This document shows, piece after piece, positions 1 to 11,066 of a stretch of DNA of 64,000 nucleotides. The stretch is from Xestospongia muta (taxonomy: Eukaryota > Porifera > Demospongiae > Haplosclerida > Petrosiidae). The stretch is taken from positions 3,226,501-3,290,500 of the forward strand of contig OY848927.1 in the NCBI GenBank assembly GCA_963693285.1, read 5' to 3'. Positions within the stretch are counted from its first letter, which is position 1, and every line of letters starts with the position of its first letter. The translations under genes were made by a program, and so were the position numbers. The notes below the pieces were generated by a model. That model saw only the letters and a list, made by a program, of their open reading frames with translations, searched no databases and was not told the DNA's origin.

Positions 1-499
1 CATCCACAACCATAGTGTCAGTAATATCTCCACTATTAACACTATGTACTACTGATAAAGGTATGTAGAATATCATGATGTAAGTTTATAATGTCTCTGA
101 AGTCACTTCATCTACAACTAATATTATTACTGGACTGGGTGTACTAGTTGGTATACTGTTGATTGTAGTGATAACTAGTATTGCTGTCAATATGATGCAG
201 TTTATATACATCAGACGGTATTCAATATAATTTCCTCAGATATATATTGTTTGTTGATACAGACTCATCATTACTACATCTGAAGACCAACAACAATTGG
301 GCAGTCAGTAAGTTATCAATAATGGATTGATCACTACACAAATCCATATCATAATTACCTTGTGTTAACTCATACACTGTCTATCTATAGACCTGATGAA
401 GATATTGAAATGCAAGTTTGTGAGTCCTATAGTCTTCAAACAATTGATGATGAAGGTCGTCAAGTACCAACAGATAACTGTATCTATGAGAATATATGA
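1..499 (+). CDS. 3' end of FN3/Ig-like type I receptor (copy A, cut by window edge)
   Basis: Only the last four exons are in the window: 1-60 (stalk), 103-217 (transmembrane), 263-307 and 391-499 (cytoplasmic tail, TGA at 497-499). The TM exon encodes a Gly/Leu/Ile/Val-rich helix (core TGLGVLVGILLIVV) followed by basic residues, as in a stop-transfer segment. The tail ends in IYENI, a Tyr motif with Asn at +2 (the SH2-Grb2 type pattern). All exon junctions have GT/AG ends and keep frame, with phases 1, 2, 2. The piece is nearly identical to the end of copy C (8677-9167); one intron differs by an 8-bp deletion in C. The ligand and function are unknown. The 5' part must lie left of the window. 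Confidence 0.75.
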
Positions 500-604
500 T
501 GTTACACTATGTAGTATAAACTTGTCCTATAGTTAGTTCTATAACTAAAAGAGCATTTATAAAATATGTATTGTTATTGTTGTCATAAAAAAACACACTA
601 TAAT

Positions 605-933
605 TATAATAGAGAGTGAAGTGGACTAGTCCCAGTAGTGAAGATGGTAACTATGTAACATACTACAACATTTCCTATAGTCCATCTTGTCCTGAGTTTT
701 TATCAGTGAGTGTGACATTGGTTTCTGTTACTACAATACCTACTGGGTCACCCAAGGCAGTCACAGCTTCATCTAAATTTAACATCAAACAATATCATAT
801 GGGAAGAGATTATTTTGTCACCTACATAATGGTAGAATCATTGAGTATGTTGTATGTTGCGTTTGTTGTGACTGATTGTTTTAACAAAGATCATACCACT
901 TTGTTCACTTTCTTGTTGGACACATACATATAA
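605..933 (+). pseudogene. Orphan FN3-module relic downstream of receptor copy A
   Basis: An open stretch starts with an FN3-like strand (KWTSPSSEDGNYVTYYNIS) that resembles the receptor FN3 modules. It then runs into sequence without FN3 character and stops at 931-933. It has no start codon (the open frame begins at GTG), no signal peptide and no partner exons. The same relic recurs at 9273-9601, and its last part recurs in shorter form near 6731-6840. It most likely descends from an older receptor copy whose other exons have decayed. Use as an alternative last exon of receptor A cannot be excluded without transcripts. Confidence 0.5.
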
Positions 934-999
934 TGATATAGAACTAATTATGTAATACTTTACAAATATAAACAGTTAATAATGTTGTGTATTATCATA

Positions 1000-2229
1000 G
1001 ATATTAGAGTAGAGGGATTTGAAACTCAATTAACACTTCCTGTATACAGTACTATGGTGTGATGGGAAGGTACGAGATCAGGTCCTAGTTTGGAATGTCT
1101 CACTTGTGAATGTGTCAGGATAGGTCTATATAGGAGAAGCAGAAAATAGAAAAAAATAGAAAAAAGGAAAGAAGAGCAACAAAACCGATACATTCTGTTT
1201 TAAGAAGGTGAAGACAAATTGCTAATAGGGTGATGATAGCATTAGTACAAATTTTTATTTTTTTAAGAAGAGAAGTAGTTTCTAGTTAGGCAAATTAGAA
1301 GATGTTGGTGTGTGTAAAAGGTTTTGTGTACCTCTAACTTCAATGTTTTACAAGAAACAACACTGAAATCTTGTCTGAAGTTGCAGCATGTGTCCTCCTA
1401 TTGCATGGACTTGCTTTTTTCAGATATCTCAATTGTTATTCATTTCAGAATTTAAAAAATACTTTACAATGTTGTGTGATAGTACATGTTTGTGTACCTC
1501 TGACTGATGTATAGAAGCTTGAATATCACTATTTTGATGTTAGATGGATAATATGATGAGTGATGTAGTGCAATAAAATAATAAAAAATTGTGTTTCCAT
1601 GTATAGATCTTGTTATACAATGCTAACCTCTTGGCTTAGGTTATAAGGACTCGATCACTATCACATTGTATATATTACAGATAATCAGTACATTTTTAGA
1701 TATATTGTAACATGCATGCTATGGCAATGGAGTGATAATGTAATAATTACCCAAATTCATTTTTATGTATTAGATGGGAAGAATGTTATGACTGTGTACT
1801 TGTAAAAGGACTCACAATCTGAAGCAAAAGTTAATTGTTTCCTATTCGCTGACAAAATATATTCATTGCTTGCTCATATCAATTCCACTCAACCTGATTT
1901 ATTGTTCGTTTTCTATCTCATTTCCCTTGGATATCTATTTTAGTGCACAAGTGGATAGTTTGTCAATGCTTCAAAACAAGGTACTTCAATTTTCCTCAAT
2001 TCCAAAAGGTTGAAATGTTTCACCAGAGCAACAAACAAATTACAAGACAAGGATTAATATTTATAATACTCCACTAAGTTTTGATATTTGTATATTTATA
2101 ATATAATTAGCACTTTATTCTGAACTGAGCAATAAACATTCATATAGCTTAAATACCTAACATTCCAAACTAGGAGAAGGCATGTTAATTAGGTGATAAC
2201 TGTTGAGTTTCCAATCCCTCTACTATGGC
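1000..2229. mobile_element. Non-autonomous TIR DNA transposon, copy 1 (about 1.23 kb)
   Basis: The ends are inverted repeats: left about 1009-1029 (AGTAGAGGGATTTGAAACTC) and right about 2204-2224, whose reverse complement is AGTAGAGGGATTGGAAACTC. A second inner pair carries TCCTAGTTTGGAATG on the left (1084-1098) and its complement on the right (2160-2175). The candidate target duplication is ATCATA (994-999 and 2230-2235). The related spacer upstream of receptor C (6870-6900) reads straight through without this insert and serves as an empty site. No transposase reading frame is visible inside, so it would need a helper. The superfamily cannot be named from this sequence. Confidence 0.65.
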
Positions 2230-2397
2230 ATCATAATAACTAATTGTTAATTAATTAAATATTGTAGACATGTGATTTGTCATAAATGATTTAACTGTTA
2301 TTTATAGTTTGCTCTTGAGTTCCATAAATATTTAGAAAATTATAAACATTAGTGCAGCACATATATCATGAGAGAGAAAGGCTCTGATAGTAAGACA

Positions 2398-4479
2398 ATG
2401 TCTGTACTACTACTGACTATAATCTTCTTGTTATGTGTCAATGAAGTTATTAGTAACTGTCCACCAGACTCAGGTAAGTGAGTTAATGTGTAGTACATCA
2501 TTTATTAACAATGTTCTAGGTATCTACCTGATGTTCAATGGAGATTGTTATCCTAATAGCTCCTACATCAATCATATTTACATCACACCTGGAAGTAACT
2601 ATATCTCACATCTTCAATGTGTGTTACCTGATTCTACTTTGTCTGGAGGAGAGTGGGTTAATCCTAATGGACAACCTGTTGACTGTAGCAACAGTAATAG
2701 AACTAATCCACTTCTCTGTGATGTCTCTAATACTCCAGCTAACATCACTATATACAGACCTGATGGTAATAATTTTCATGAATCTGATTTTGGTGGTAAT
2801 GAGTTTAAGTGTTGTCTACCCAGTAGTTGTTCTGATCCTACTACCAACATCATCACTGTTCATATATTCAGTAAGTTATATCTCATTGTACTAGTACACA
2901 CTGTCATTTTTTACTGATCTATTATAGAACATGTAGAGATCATAGACTTTATGGTTATTGAGTTTCCTTCTGATATGACAGTTGTTCCACAACAATACAA
3001 ACTTCAATGTGTTCTAAGTGGAATAAAAAGAAATTTCAGGTGGTATTATGTATATAACAGTCATAGTTCTAGTATTGAATTCAATTGCTTGACACAAAAC
3101 TTTGGATACAGTTGTAGTAATGAGAGTCAAATTATTTACAGAATTAATAATACAATTGTTCATAATCTAACTGTTACTTGGTATGCAGAGGAGATCAATA
3201 GTGGAATATTTAGTCAGTCAAACAATAATGGCGATCATGTACATAGGTGTTATGAAAAAGTTAATCAGATTACAAGAAATCGTTATCTTACAGTAACTGG
3301 TAAGTACTTTTACTACTATAGTCACATGATGTTATATATAATCCTCTCAGCGCCAGGATTCACTCCCTCTCCTCCTACTCTGGTCAACAAGACAGCTAAC
3401 ACTATCACTGTCAGTTGGACACCTGTTCCATCTGATGCTGATGGATATGTAGTCAATGTCACCAGTGACACACACACTGTGACACAACAGGTAAAAGGAG
3501 GTAGTCAGAATGAGATGACACTGAAGGGACTGATACCAGTAACGACTTATAACATCACAGTCAGAGCCTATCAAGATATACTGGGACCTGCTAGTAATGT
3601 AATCAGTGTACAAACTTTCCACTCAGTTCCTGGTCCAGTTAGTATACTATCCAGTTTGATGTCTACTACATGGGCTGTTATCTCATGGAGTGTACCTAGT
3701 TATATTCCTGTAGACTATCCCATTATCACATATGAGATAGGGTACACTACTCATCAGTCTTATGGTAGTTGTTCTCTTAGTGATGAGTTTAATCCAATGA
3801 TAAAAACTAATACATGTAGTAGAAGTGTGAAGATAAATGATCTGATAGGTAACAGCTGTTATCTATTTGGTGTACGTGGTTACACTGTTAATGGTTATGG
3901 ACTATGGACAGTAATTGGTAATCAAACTCTATCTGAGCTACATACAACAGGTATTTTCAATGACTATTAATCATGGTACCATCTACTACCATAGTGTCAA
4001 CAATATCTCTTCAGTCATCATTGGGTACTACTGTTAAAGGTAGGCACAGTATGAGGATTTATCACTAAGTTGATGATGTCTCTAGTTACTTCATCTACCA
4101 CTAGTATTATTACTGGACTGGGTGTACTAGTTGGTATACTGTTGATTGTAGTGATAACTAGTATTGCTGTCAATATGATGCGGTTTATATACATCAGAAG
4201 GTATTTAATATAATTTCCTCAGATATATATTGTTTGTTGATACAGACTCATCATTACTACATCTAAAGACCAACAACAATCGGGCAGTCAGTAAGTTATC
4301 AATAATGGATTGATCAGTACACAAATCCGTATCATAATTACCTTGAGTTAACTCATACACTGTCTATCTATAGACCTGATGAAGATATTGAAATGCAAGT
4401 TTGTGAGCCCTATAGTCTTCAATTAATTGATGATGGTCATCAAGAACCAACAGATGACTATGTGTATGACTATATATGA
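2398..4479 (+). CDS. Ig-like/FN3 type I membrane receptor, copy B (569 aa)
   Basis: There are eight exons: 2398-2473, 2520-2870, 2928-3299, 3351-3950, 3995-4039, 4086-4200, 4246-4290, 4374-4479. Residues 1-20 are a signal peptide (SVLLLTIIFLLCVNEVIS). Residues about 26-142 and 143-266 are two Cys-containing, N-glycosylation-rich modules with Ig-like character. Residues 267-466 are two FN3 modules (TVSWTPVPSDADGYVV; AVISWSVPSY). A short stalk, one TM helix and a roughly 50-residue tail ending DDYVYDYI follow. The ATG was chosen because it is conserved in all three complete copies; an in-frame ATG 30 bp upstream is absent from copy C. Introns are 43-83 bp. The 51-bp intron at 3300-3350 is in frame but has a stop in copy C, which supports splicing. 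The family looks like cell-surface recognition or adhesion receptors; the ligand is unknown. Confidence 0.8.
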
Positions 4480-4963
4480 TGTTACACTATGTAGTATAAA
4501 CTTGTCCTATAGTTAGTTCTATAACTAAACTACATACAAAACATTTATAAAATATGCATTGTCATTGTTGCTGTAAAAAACACACTATAATTATAATAGA
4601 GTGAGAATATGATAAACATGACTAGAAAATAAAATTTAAATCAGTTCATTTTTGTGGTTAGACACTTATAGTCTTTAATTTTATAACTGATACTAAATAT
4701 AATAATGTGTCAAAACAGTACAAGTTATAATTAGGTTTGATTGGCTTATTAAATGTCAATGAATTTTAATTATTGACATCTATATTATATCAAAGAGTTT
4801 ATATAGCGTGGGTGTGATTGACAATTCCATATAAACTATAGTAGCAAATATTTTATATCAAATAATTATTAAAACATTATAAATAACTTTATTATTGATT
4901 ACATATATAAAAGGAGAGGAAGAGAGATGAAGAAAGCATTTGTTACAAAGAGCACAAAACTTC

Positions 4964-5625
4964 TCAGTGTGTATACGACTTCTCTTGTAAGTACAAATGA
5001 TAGACTACATCATTGTCCTTACCGTTCTCATCACGACCTCCTATAACTAATACTTCTTCATCTGAGATAGGAATAGCACACGTATGAGTCAAAGGGATAG
5101 GTAATTCTCCTACTTCTAGCCACGAAAATGGGTCTTCACAAAGTGCGTATACAGTAGATGAGATCTCTGATCCATTACTCTGATTGCCACCAATGGCAAC
5201 GATCTTGCCACCTAGAATAGTGACAGCAGCATATGTATTTGGTAGTGCACGGATTGCTTTAAAACAAGAGACACTGCCAGTTTTGTGGAGGGCGGAGTCA
5301 ATAAGAGACTGTAATGGTGTGTAGATAGCTCGAGTTGAGCCAAATCCCTGCTGCTCTCCGCCTAACAAGTACCAATAGCCATTGTGGCATATAGTTTTAA
5401 TGGAACTTTGCTCCAATAGGAGAGGGTGAGCAATATACCATTGTTGTGATGCAAAATTAAATACCTCCACACAATTCAAACTAGTCTTATTATTACACAG
5501 TATGATCTATTCATTATTATTACAGCCACAACTAGACTGGTGCCAAGACTTACTACAGCTGAGTGCATGCGAGCCGTGGGCATGGGTGGGAGTGACCCCA
5601 TCCAGGTACCTTCACGTTCATTCAA
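4964..5625 (-). pseudogene. Truncated duplicate of a kelch-repeat exon
   Basis: The stretch is nearly identical to 13636-14277, the last exon of the pseudokinase-PDZ-kelch gene. It preserves the C-terminal kelch blades (VAIGGNQSNGS, VLVIGGRDENGK) down to the stop. At 5497-5523 copy 1 has replaced 7 bases with 27, a net gain of 20 that breaks the frame. At 5625 the homology ends abruptly and receptor FN3 sequence begins. It has no promoter or upstream exons, so it is a passenger fragment of the tandem duplication. Confidence 0.85.
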
Positions 5626-5999
5626 TGAAGATGACAACTATGTAACATACTACAACATTTACTATAGCCCATCTTGTCCTGAGTTATCATCTTACAGTTT
5701 ATTTACATTAGACGCTATGAATATTACTAATAATGTTAATAAATAATTATTCATTGTTTGATGCAGACTCAGTGAACTAGTCACTGGTACCATTAAAGTT
5801 GAACAACAAACAGATAGTAAGTAAGTTATCATATTTCTGTTACCTTGTGTTAACTCATATACTGTCTATCTATAGACCTAATGAAGATATTGAAATGAAA
5901 GTCTGTGAGCCCTACATTCTACATCAGTCTAAACCAACTGATGATATTTATGATGTGTGTGAACCACCAGTAGATACCAGTGTATATGAGTTTATATGA
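5626..5999 (+). pseudogene. Receptor 3' remnant lacking the TM exon
   Basis: It starts inside an FN3 module (DNYVTYYNIYYSPSCPEL), then has two intact tail-type exons: 5767-5820 and 5876-5999 (TGA 5997-5999). The stalk and transmembrane exons seen in copies A-D are missing between them. The tail is the most divergent of the set and richest in Tyr motifs (EPYILH, DIYDVCEPP, TSVYEFI). The last fits the S/I/V/L-x-Y-x-x-I/L/V pattern of ITIM-like sites. The 5' boundary at 5625/5626 is the duplication junction. An intact parent would be expected just left of the window if the tandem-duplication model is right. Confidence 0.6.
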
Positions 6000-7040
6000 T
6001 ATTTTAGTAAACAATGGTACATGATGTGTATCAATGTAGTAGCTAGTTCTATTTTGAAGTTTATTGCATATTTTACTCCTCTATAGACTTAAATTTTTGG
6101 TCATTTTTTTTCTTGTTACTGTGAAACAGTTATTAGACTAATTGATAATGTATTCAATCATTAAATTTTTGTGTACCTATTAAATTCAGCTGTAATATTC
6201 AGATATTGATGTCAAATTTATGAAATTATTTAGTCATAAGTAAACTATATTTGTATTGGGATATCATAGTCCCATAACAATGTACAATATGTTAATTATA
6301 ACACTTTACTTCACATTTGATCTCTTCCTATAACAACCAATGCATGTGTAGACATGCTCAGGCAAGTTTTACACACATACACATGCATACAATAATTGCA
6401 CTATCCAAATCTTGTGTATCTTCCTACTTCACTAATAGCTTAGCTATATAGTTTAGCTTCCTACACAAAATGAAATAGACTAAATTATATCATCTAATTG
6501 ATTAAAATATTATGATAGAAATTCTCAAAATATTACCAACTATAACAATGGTAACATTACATTTCTTATATAATAAATTTTGTATCATACAATAACACTT
6601 CATTATAATCTAGTTAGCACTGTACATTAAAATATGAATAGATCATACTGTGTTATAATTATTTTGATACTGTATGTTATCTACCTATAACACAGGATCA
6701 TATTCAATTTCATGATACTTGTACATATATGTACGTTGTGTTTGTTGTTATTGATTGTTTTAACAAAGATCATACCAATTTGTTAAGTACACTTTCTTGT
6801 TGGACACATACACACAATGATATAGAACCAATTATGTAATCCTTATAAATATAAGCAGTTAATAATGTTGTGAATAATAATAGCTAACTGTTAATACATA
6901 AAGTAAGTATTGTAGACAATGTGATTTGTCACAAATGATTTAACTGTTATTTATAACTTGGTCTTGAGTTTCATAAATATTTAGAAAATTATAAGCATTA
7001 GTGCAGCACATATAGAGAGAAAGGCTCTGATAGTAAGACA
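6000..7040. other. AT-rich intergenic spacer between receptor remnant and copy C
   Basis: I see no coding exon here. About 6731-6840 matches the end of the FN3 relic and its 3' flank (853-960 and 9521-9630). About 6895-7040 matches the 5' flank of receptors B and D. The spacer lacks the 1.23-kb TIR element carried by the other two spacers, which gives a natural empty site. Confidence 0.6.
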
Positions 7041-9167
7041 ATGTCTGTACTACTAATGGCTACTATCTTCTTGTTATGTGTCAATGAAGTTATTAGTAAC
7101 TGTCCACCAGACTCAGGTAAGTGACTTGATGTGTAGTACATCATTTATTAACAATGTTCTAGGTATCTATCTGGTGTTCAATGGAAGTTGTTATCCTAAT
7201 GGTTCCTACATCAATCATATTTACATTACACCAGACATAAGTAACTATATCTCACATCTTCAATGTGTGTTACCTGACTCTACTTTATCTGGAGGACAGT
7301 GGGTCTATTCTAATGGACAACCTGTCAATTGTAACATCAACAATAACAATGATCCTCTACGCTGTATTGAATCTAATAATCCTGGTAACATCACTGTATA
7401 TAGACCTGATGGACAAGGCTTTCATGAATCCCGATTAGGTGGTAATAAGTTCAAATGTTGTCTTCCCAGTAATTGTTCTGATCCTACTACCAACATCATC
7501 ACTGTTCATATATTCAGTAAGTTATATCTCATTGTACTAGTGCACACTGTCATTTGTTACTGATCTATTATAGAACATGTAGAGATCATAGACTTTACTG
7601 TTATTGAGTTTCCTTCTGATATGACAGTTGTTCCACAACAATACAAACTTCAATGTGTTCTAAGTGGAATTAAAAGAAATTTCAGGTGGTATTATGTATA
7701 TAACAGTCATAGTTCTAGTATTGAATTTAATTGTTTGACACAAAACTTTGGATACAGTTGTAGTAGTGAGAGTCAAATTATTCACAGCATTAATAATACA
7801 ATTGTTCATAATCTAACTGTTACTTGGTATGCAGAGGAGATCAATAGTGGAATATTTAGTCAGTCAAACAATAATGGTGATCATGTATATAGGTGTTATG
7901 AAAACGTTGATGAGATTGTAAGAAATCATTATCTTACAGTAACTGGTAAGTACTTTCACTACTATAGTTACATGATGTCTTAAGTAACCTTCTCAGCTCC
8001 AAGATTCACTCCCCCTCATTCGACTTTGGTCAACAAGACAGCTACCACTATCACTATCAGTTGGACACCTGTTCCATCTGATGCTGATGGATATGTAGTC
8101 AATGCCACTAGTAAAACACACACTGTGACACAACAGATAAAGGGAGGTTGTCAAAATAAGATGACACTGAAGAGACTAATACCAGCAACAACTTATAACA
8201 TCACAGTCAGAGCCTATCAAGATATACTAGGACCTGCTAGTAATGTAATCAGTGTACAAACTAATGATTCTTTCTACTCAGTTCCTGGTCCAGTTAATAC
8301 ACTATCCAGTTTGATGTCTACTACGTGGGCAGTTATCTCATGGAGTATACTTAGTTATAATCCTGTAGACTATCCCATTATCACATATGAGATAGGGTAC
8401 ACTACTCATCAGTCTAATGGTAGTTTTTCTCCTAGTCATGAGTTTAATCCAATGATAAAAACTAATACAAGTAGTAGAAATGTAAATATAAGTGATCTAA
8501 TAGGTAACACCTGTTATCTGTTTGGTGTACGTGGTTATACTGTTAATGGTTATGGACTATGGACAGTAATTGGTAATCAAACTCTAGCTGAGCTACATGC
8601 AACAGGTATTTTCAATAACTATTAATCATGATACCATCTACTACCATAGTGTCAACAATATCTCCTCAAATGCTACCATCCACAACCATAGTGTCAGTAA
8701 TATCTCCACTATTAACACTATGTACTACTGATAAAGGTATGTAGAATATCATGATGTAAGTTTATAATGTCTCTGAAGTCACTTCATCTACAACTAATAT
8801 TATTACTGGACTGGGTGTACTAGTTGGTATACTGTTGATTGTAGTGATAACTAGTATTGCTGTCAATATGATGCAGTTTATATACATCAGACGGTATTCA
8901 ATATAATTTCCTCAGATATATATTGTTTGTTGATACAGACTCATCATTACTACATCTGAAGACCAACAACAATTGGGCAGTCAGTAAGTTATCAATAATG
9001 GATTGATCAGTACACAAATCCATATCATAATTATCTTGTGTTAACTCATACACTATAGACCTGATGAAGATATTGAAATGCAAGTTTGTGAGTCCTATAG
9101 TCTTCAAACAATTGATGATGAAGGTCGTCAAGTACCAACAGATAACTGTATCTATGAGAATATATGA
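7041..9167 (+). CDS. Ig-like/FN3 type I membrane receptor, copy C (588 aa)
   Basis: Exons: 7041-7116, 7163-7516, 7574-7945, 7997-8605, 8650-8736, 8779-8893, 8939-8983, 9059-9167. It has the same architecture as copy B: signal peptide, two Cys-containing Ig-like modules, two FN3 modules, stalk, TM, tail. It differs from B and D by a 9-bp insertion between the FN3 modules, a longer Ser/Thr-rich stalk exon (87 versus 45 bp) and a tail ending NCIYENI instead of DDYVYDYI. Its last intron lacks an 8-bp repeat present in the others. The 3' portion is nearly identical to copy A. All intron phases match B (1,1,1,1,1,2,2). Function beyond a surface receptor is not visible. Confidence 0.8.
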
Positions 9168-9272
9168 TGTTACACTATGTAGTATAAACTTGTCCTATAG
9201 TTAGTTCTATAACTAAAAGAGCATTTATAAAATATGTATTGTTATTGTTGTCATAAAAAAACACACTATAAT

Positions 9273-9601
9273 TATAATAGAGAGTGAAGTGGACTAGTCC
9301 CAGTAGTGAAGATGGTAACTATGTAACATACTACAACATTTCCTATAGTCCATCTTGTCCTGAGTTTTTATCAGTGAGTGTGACATTGGTTTCTGTTACT
9401 ACAATACCTACTGGGTCACCTAAGGCAGTCACAGCTTCATCTAAATTTAACGTCAAACAATATCATATGGGAAGAGATTATTTTGTCACCTACATAATGG
9501 TAGAATCATTGAGTATGTTGTATGTTGTGTTTGTTGTGACTGATTGTTTTAACAAAGATCATACCACTTTGTTCACTTTCTTGTTGGACACATACATATA
9601 A
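9273..9601 (+). pseudogene. Orphan FN3-module relic, second copy
   Basis: This is the duplicate of the relic at 605-933 and differs by only a few bases. It lies downstream of receptor C with no start codon, signal peptide or linked exons. It most likely arrived with the 8.65-kb tandem duplication. Confidence 0.5.
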
Positions 9602-9667
9602 TGATATAGAACTAATTATGTAATACTTTACAAATATAAACAGTTAATAATGTTGTGTATTATCATA

Positions 9668-10898
9668 GATATTAGAGTAGAGGGATTTGAAACTCAATTA
9701 ACACTTCCTGTATACAGTACTATGGTGTGATGGGAAGGTACGAGATCAGGTCCTAGTTTGGAATGTCTCACTTGTGAATGTGTCAGGATAGATCTATATA
9801 GGAGAAGCAGAAAATACAAAAAAATAGAAAAAAGGAAAGAAGAGCAACAAAACCGATACATTCTGTTTTAAGAAGGTGAAGACAAATTGCCAATAGGGTG
9901 AGGATAGCATTAGTACAAATTTTTATTTTTTTAAGAAGAGAAGTAGTTTCTAGTTAGGCAAATTAGAAGGTGTTGGTGTGTGTAAAAGGTTTTGTGTACC
10001 TCTAACTTCAATGTTTTACAAGAAACAACACTGAAATCTTGTCTGAAGTTGCAGCATGTGTCCTCCTATTGCATGGACTTGCTTTTTTCAGATATCTCAA
10101 TTGTTATTCATTTCAGAATTTAAAAAATACTTTACAATGTTGTGTGATAGTACATGTTTGTGTACCTCTGACTGATGTATAGAAGCTTGAATATCACTAT
10201 TTTGATGTTAGATGGATAATATGATGAGTGATGTAGTGCAATAAAATAATAAAAAATTGTGTTTCCATGTATAGATCTTGTTATACAATGCTAACCTCTT
10301 GGCTTAGGTTATAAGGACTCGATCACTATCGCATTGTATATATTACAGATAATCAGTACATTTTTAGATATATTGTAACATGCATGCTATGGCAATGGAG
10401 TGATAATGTAATAATTACCCAAATTCATTTTTATGTATTAGATGGGAAGAATGTTATGACTGTGTACTTGTAAAAGGACTCACAATCTGAAGCAAAAGTT
10501 AATTGTTTCCTATTCGCTGACAAAATATATTCATTGCTTGCTCATATTAATTCCACTCAACCTGATTTATTGTTCGTTTTCTATCTCATTTCCCTTGGAT
10601 ATCTATTTTAATGGACAAGTGGATAGTCTGTCAATGCTTCAAAACAAGGTACTTCAATTTTCCTCAATTCCAAAAAGGTTGAAATGTTTCACCAGACCAA
10701 CAAACAATTTACAAGACAAGGATTAATATCTATAATACCCCACTAAGTTTTGATATTTGTATATTTATAATATAATTAGTACTTCATTCTGAACTGAGCA
10801 ATAAACATTCATATAGCTTAAATATCTAACATTCCAAACTAGGAGAAGGCATGTTAATTAGGTGATAACTGTTGAGTTACCAATCCCTCTACTATGGC
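9668..10898. mobile_element. Non-autonomous TIR DNA transposon, copy 2
   Basis: This is the tandem-duplicated partner of the element at 1000-2229. It has the same inverted ends and the same candidate target duplication ATCATA (9662-9667 and 10899-10904). The two copies differ by scattered substitutions and one base in length. Because both sit at the same relative site, the insertion predates the tandem duplication. No transposase frame is visible. Confidence 0.65.
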
Positions 10899-11066
10899 AT
10901 CATAATAACTAATTGTTAATTAATTAAATATTGTAGACATGTGATTTGTCATAAATGATTTAACTGTTATTTATAGTTTGCTCTTGAGTTCCATAAATAT
11001 TTAGAAAATTATAAACATTAGTGCAGCACATATATCATGAGAGAGAAAGGCTCTGATAGTAAGACA

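Noticed and set aside
2435..2917. Separate small proteins starting MSMKLLVTVHQTQVS
   Set aside because: The frame starts in exon 1 out of phase and reads through intron 1. The spliced model gives a signal peptide and continuous domains. Same for 7078-7563 and 11104-11589.
3347..3622. Minus-strand open frame opposite the FN3 exon (also 12019-12285)
   Set aside because: Shadow of the FN3 coding exon with no domain or splice support.
9668..10898. Transposase gene inside the TIR element (small frame 10538-10726)
   Set aside because: 62 residues with no DDE/D-like motif, and the frame is disrupted in the sister copy at 1000-2229.
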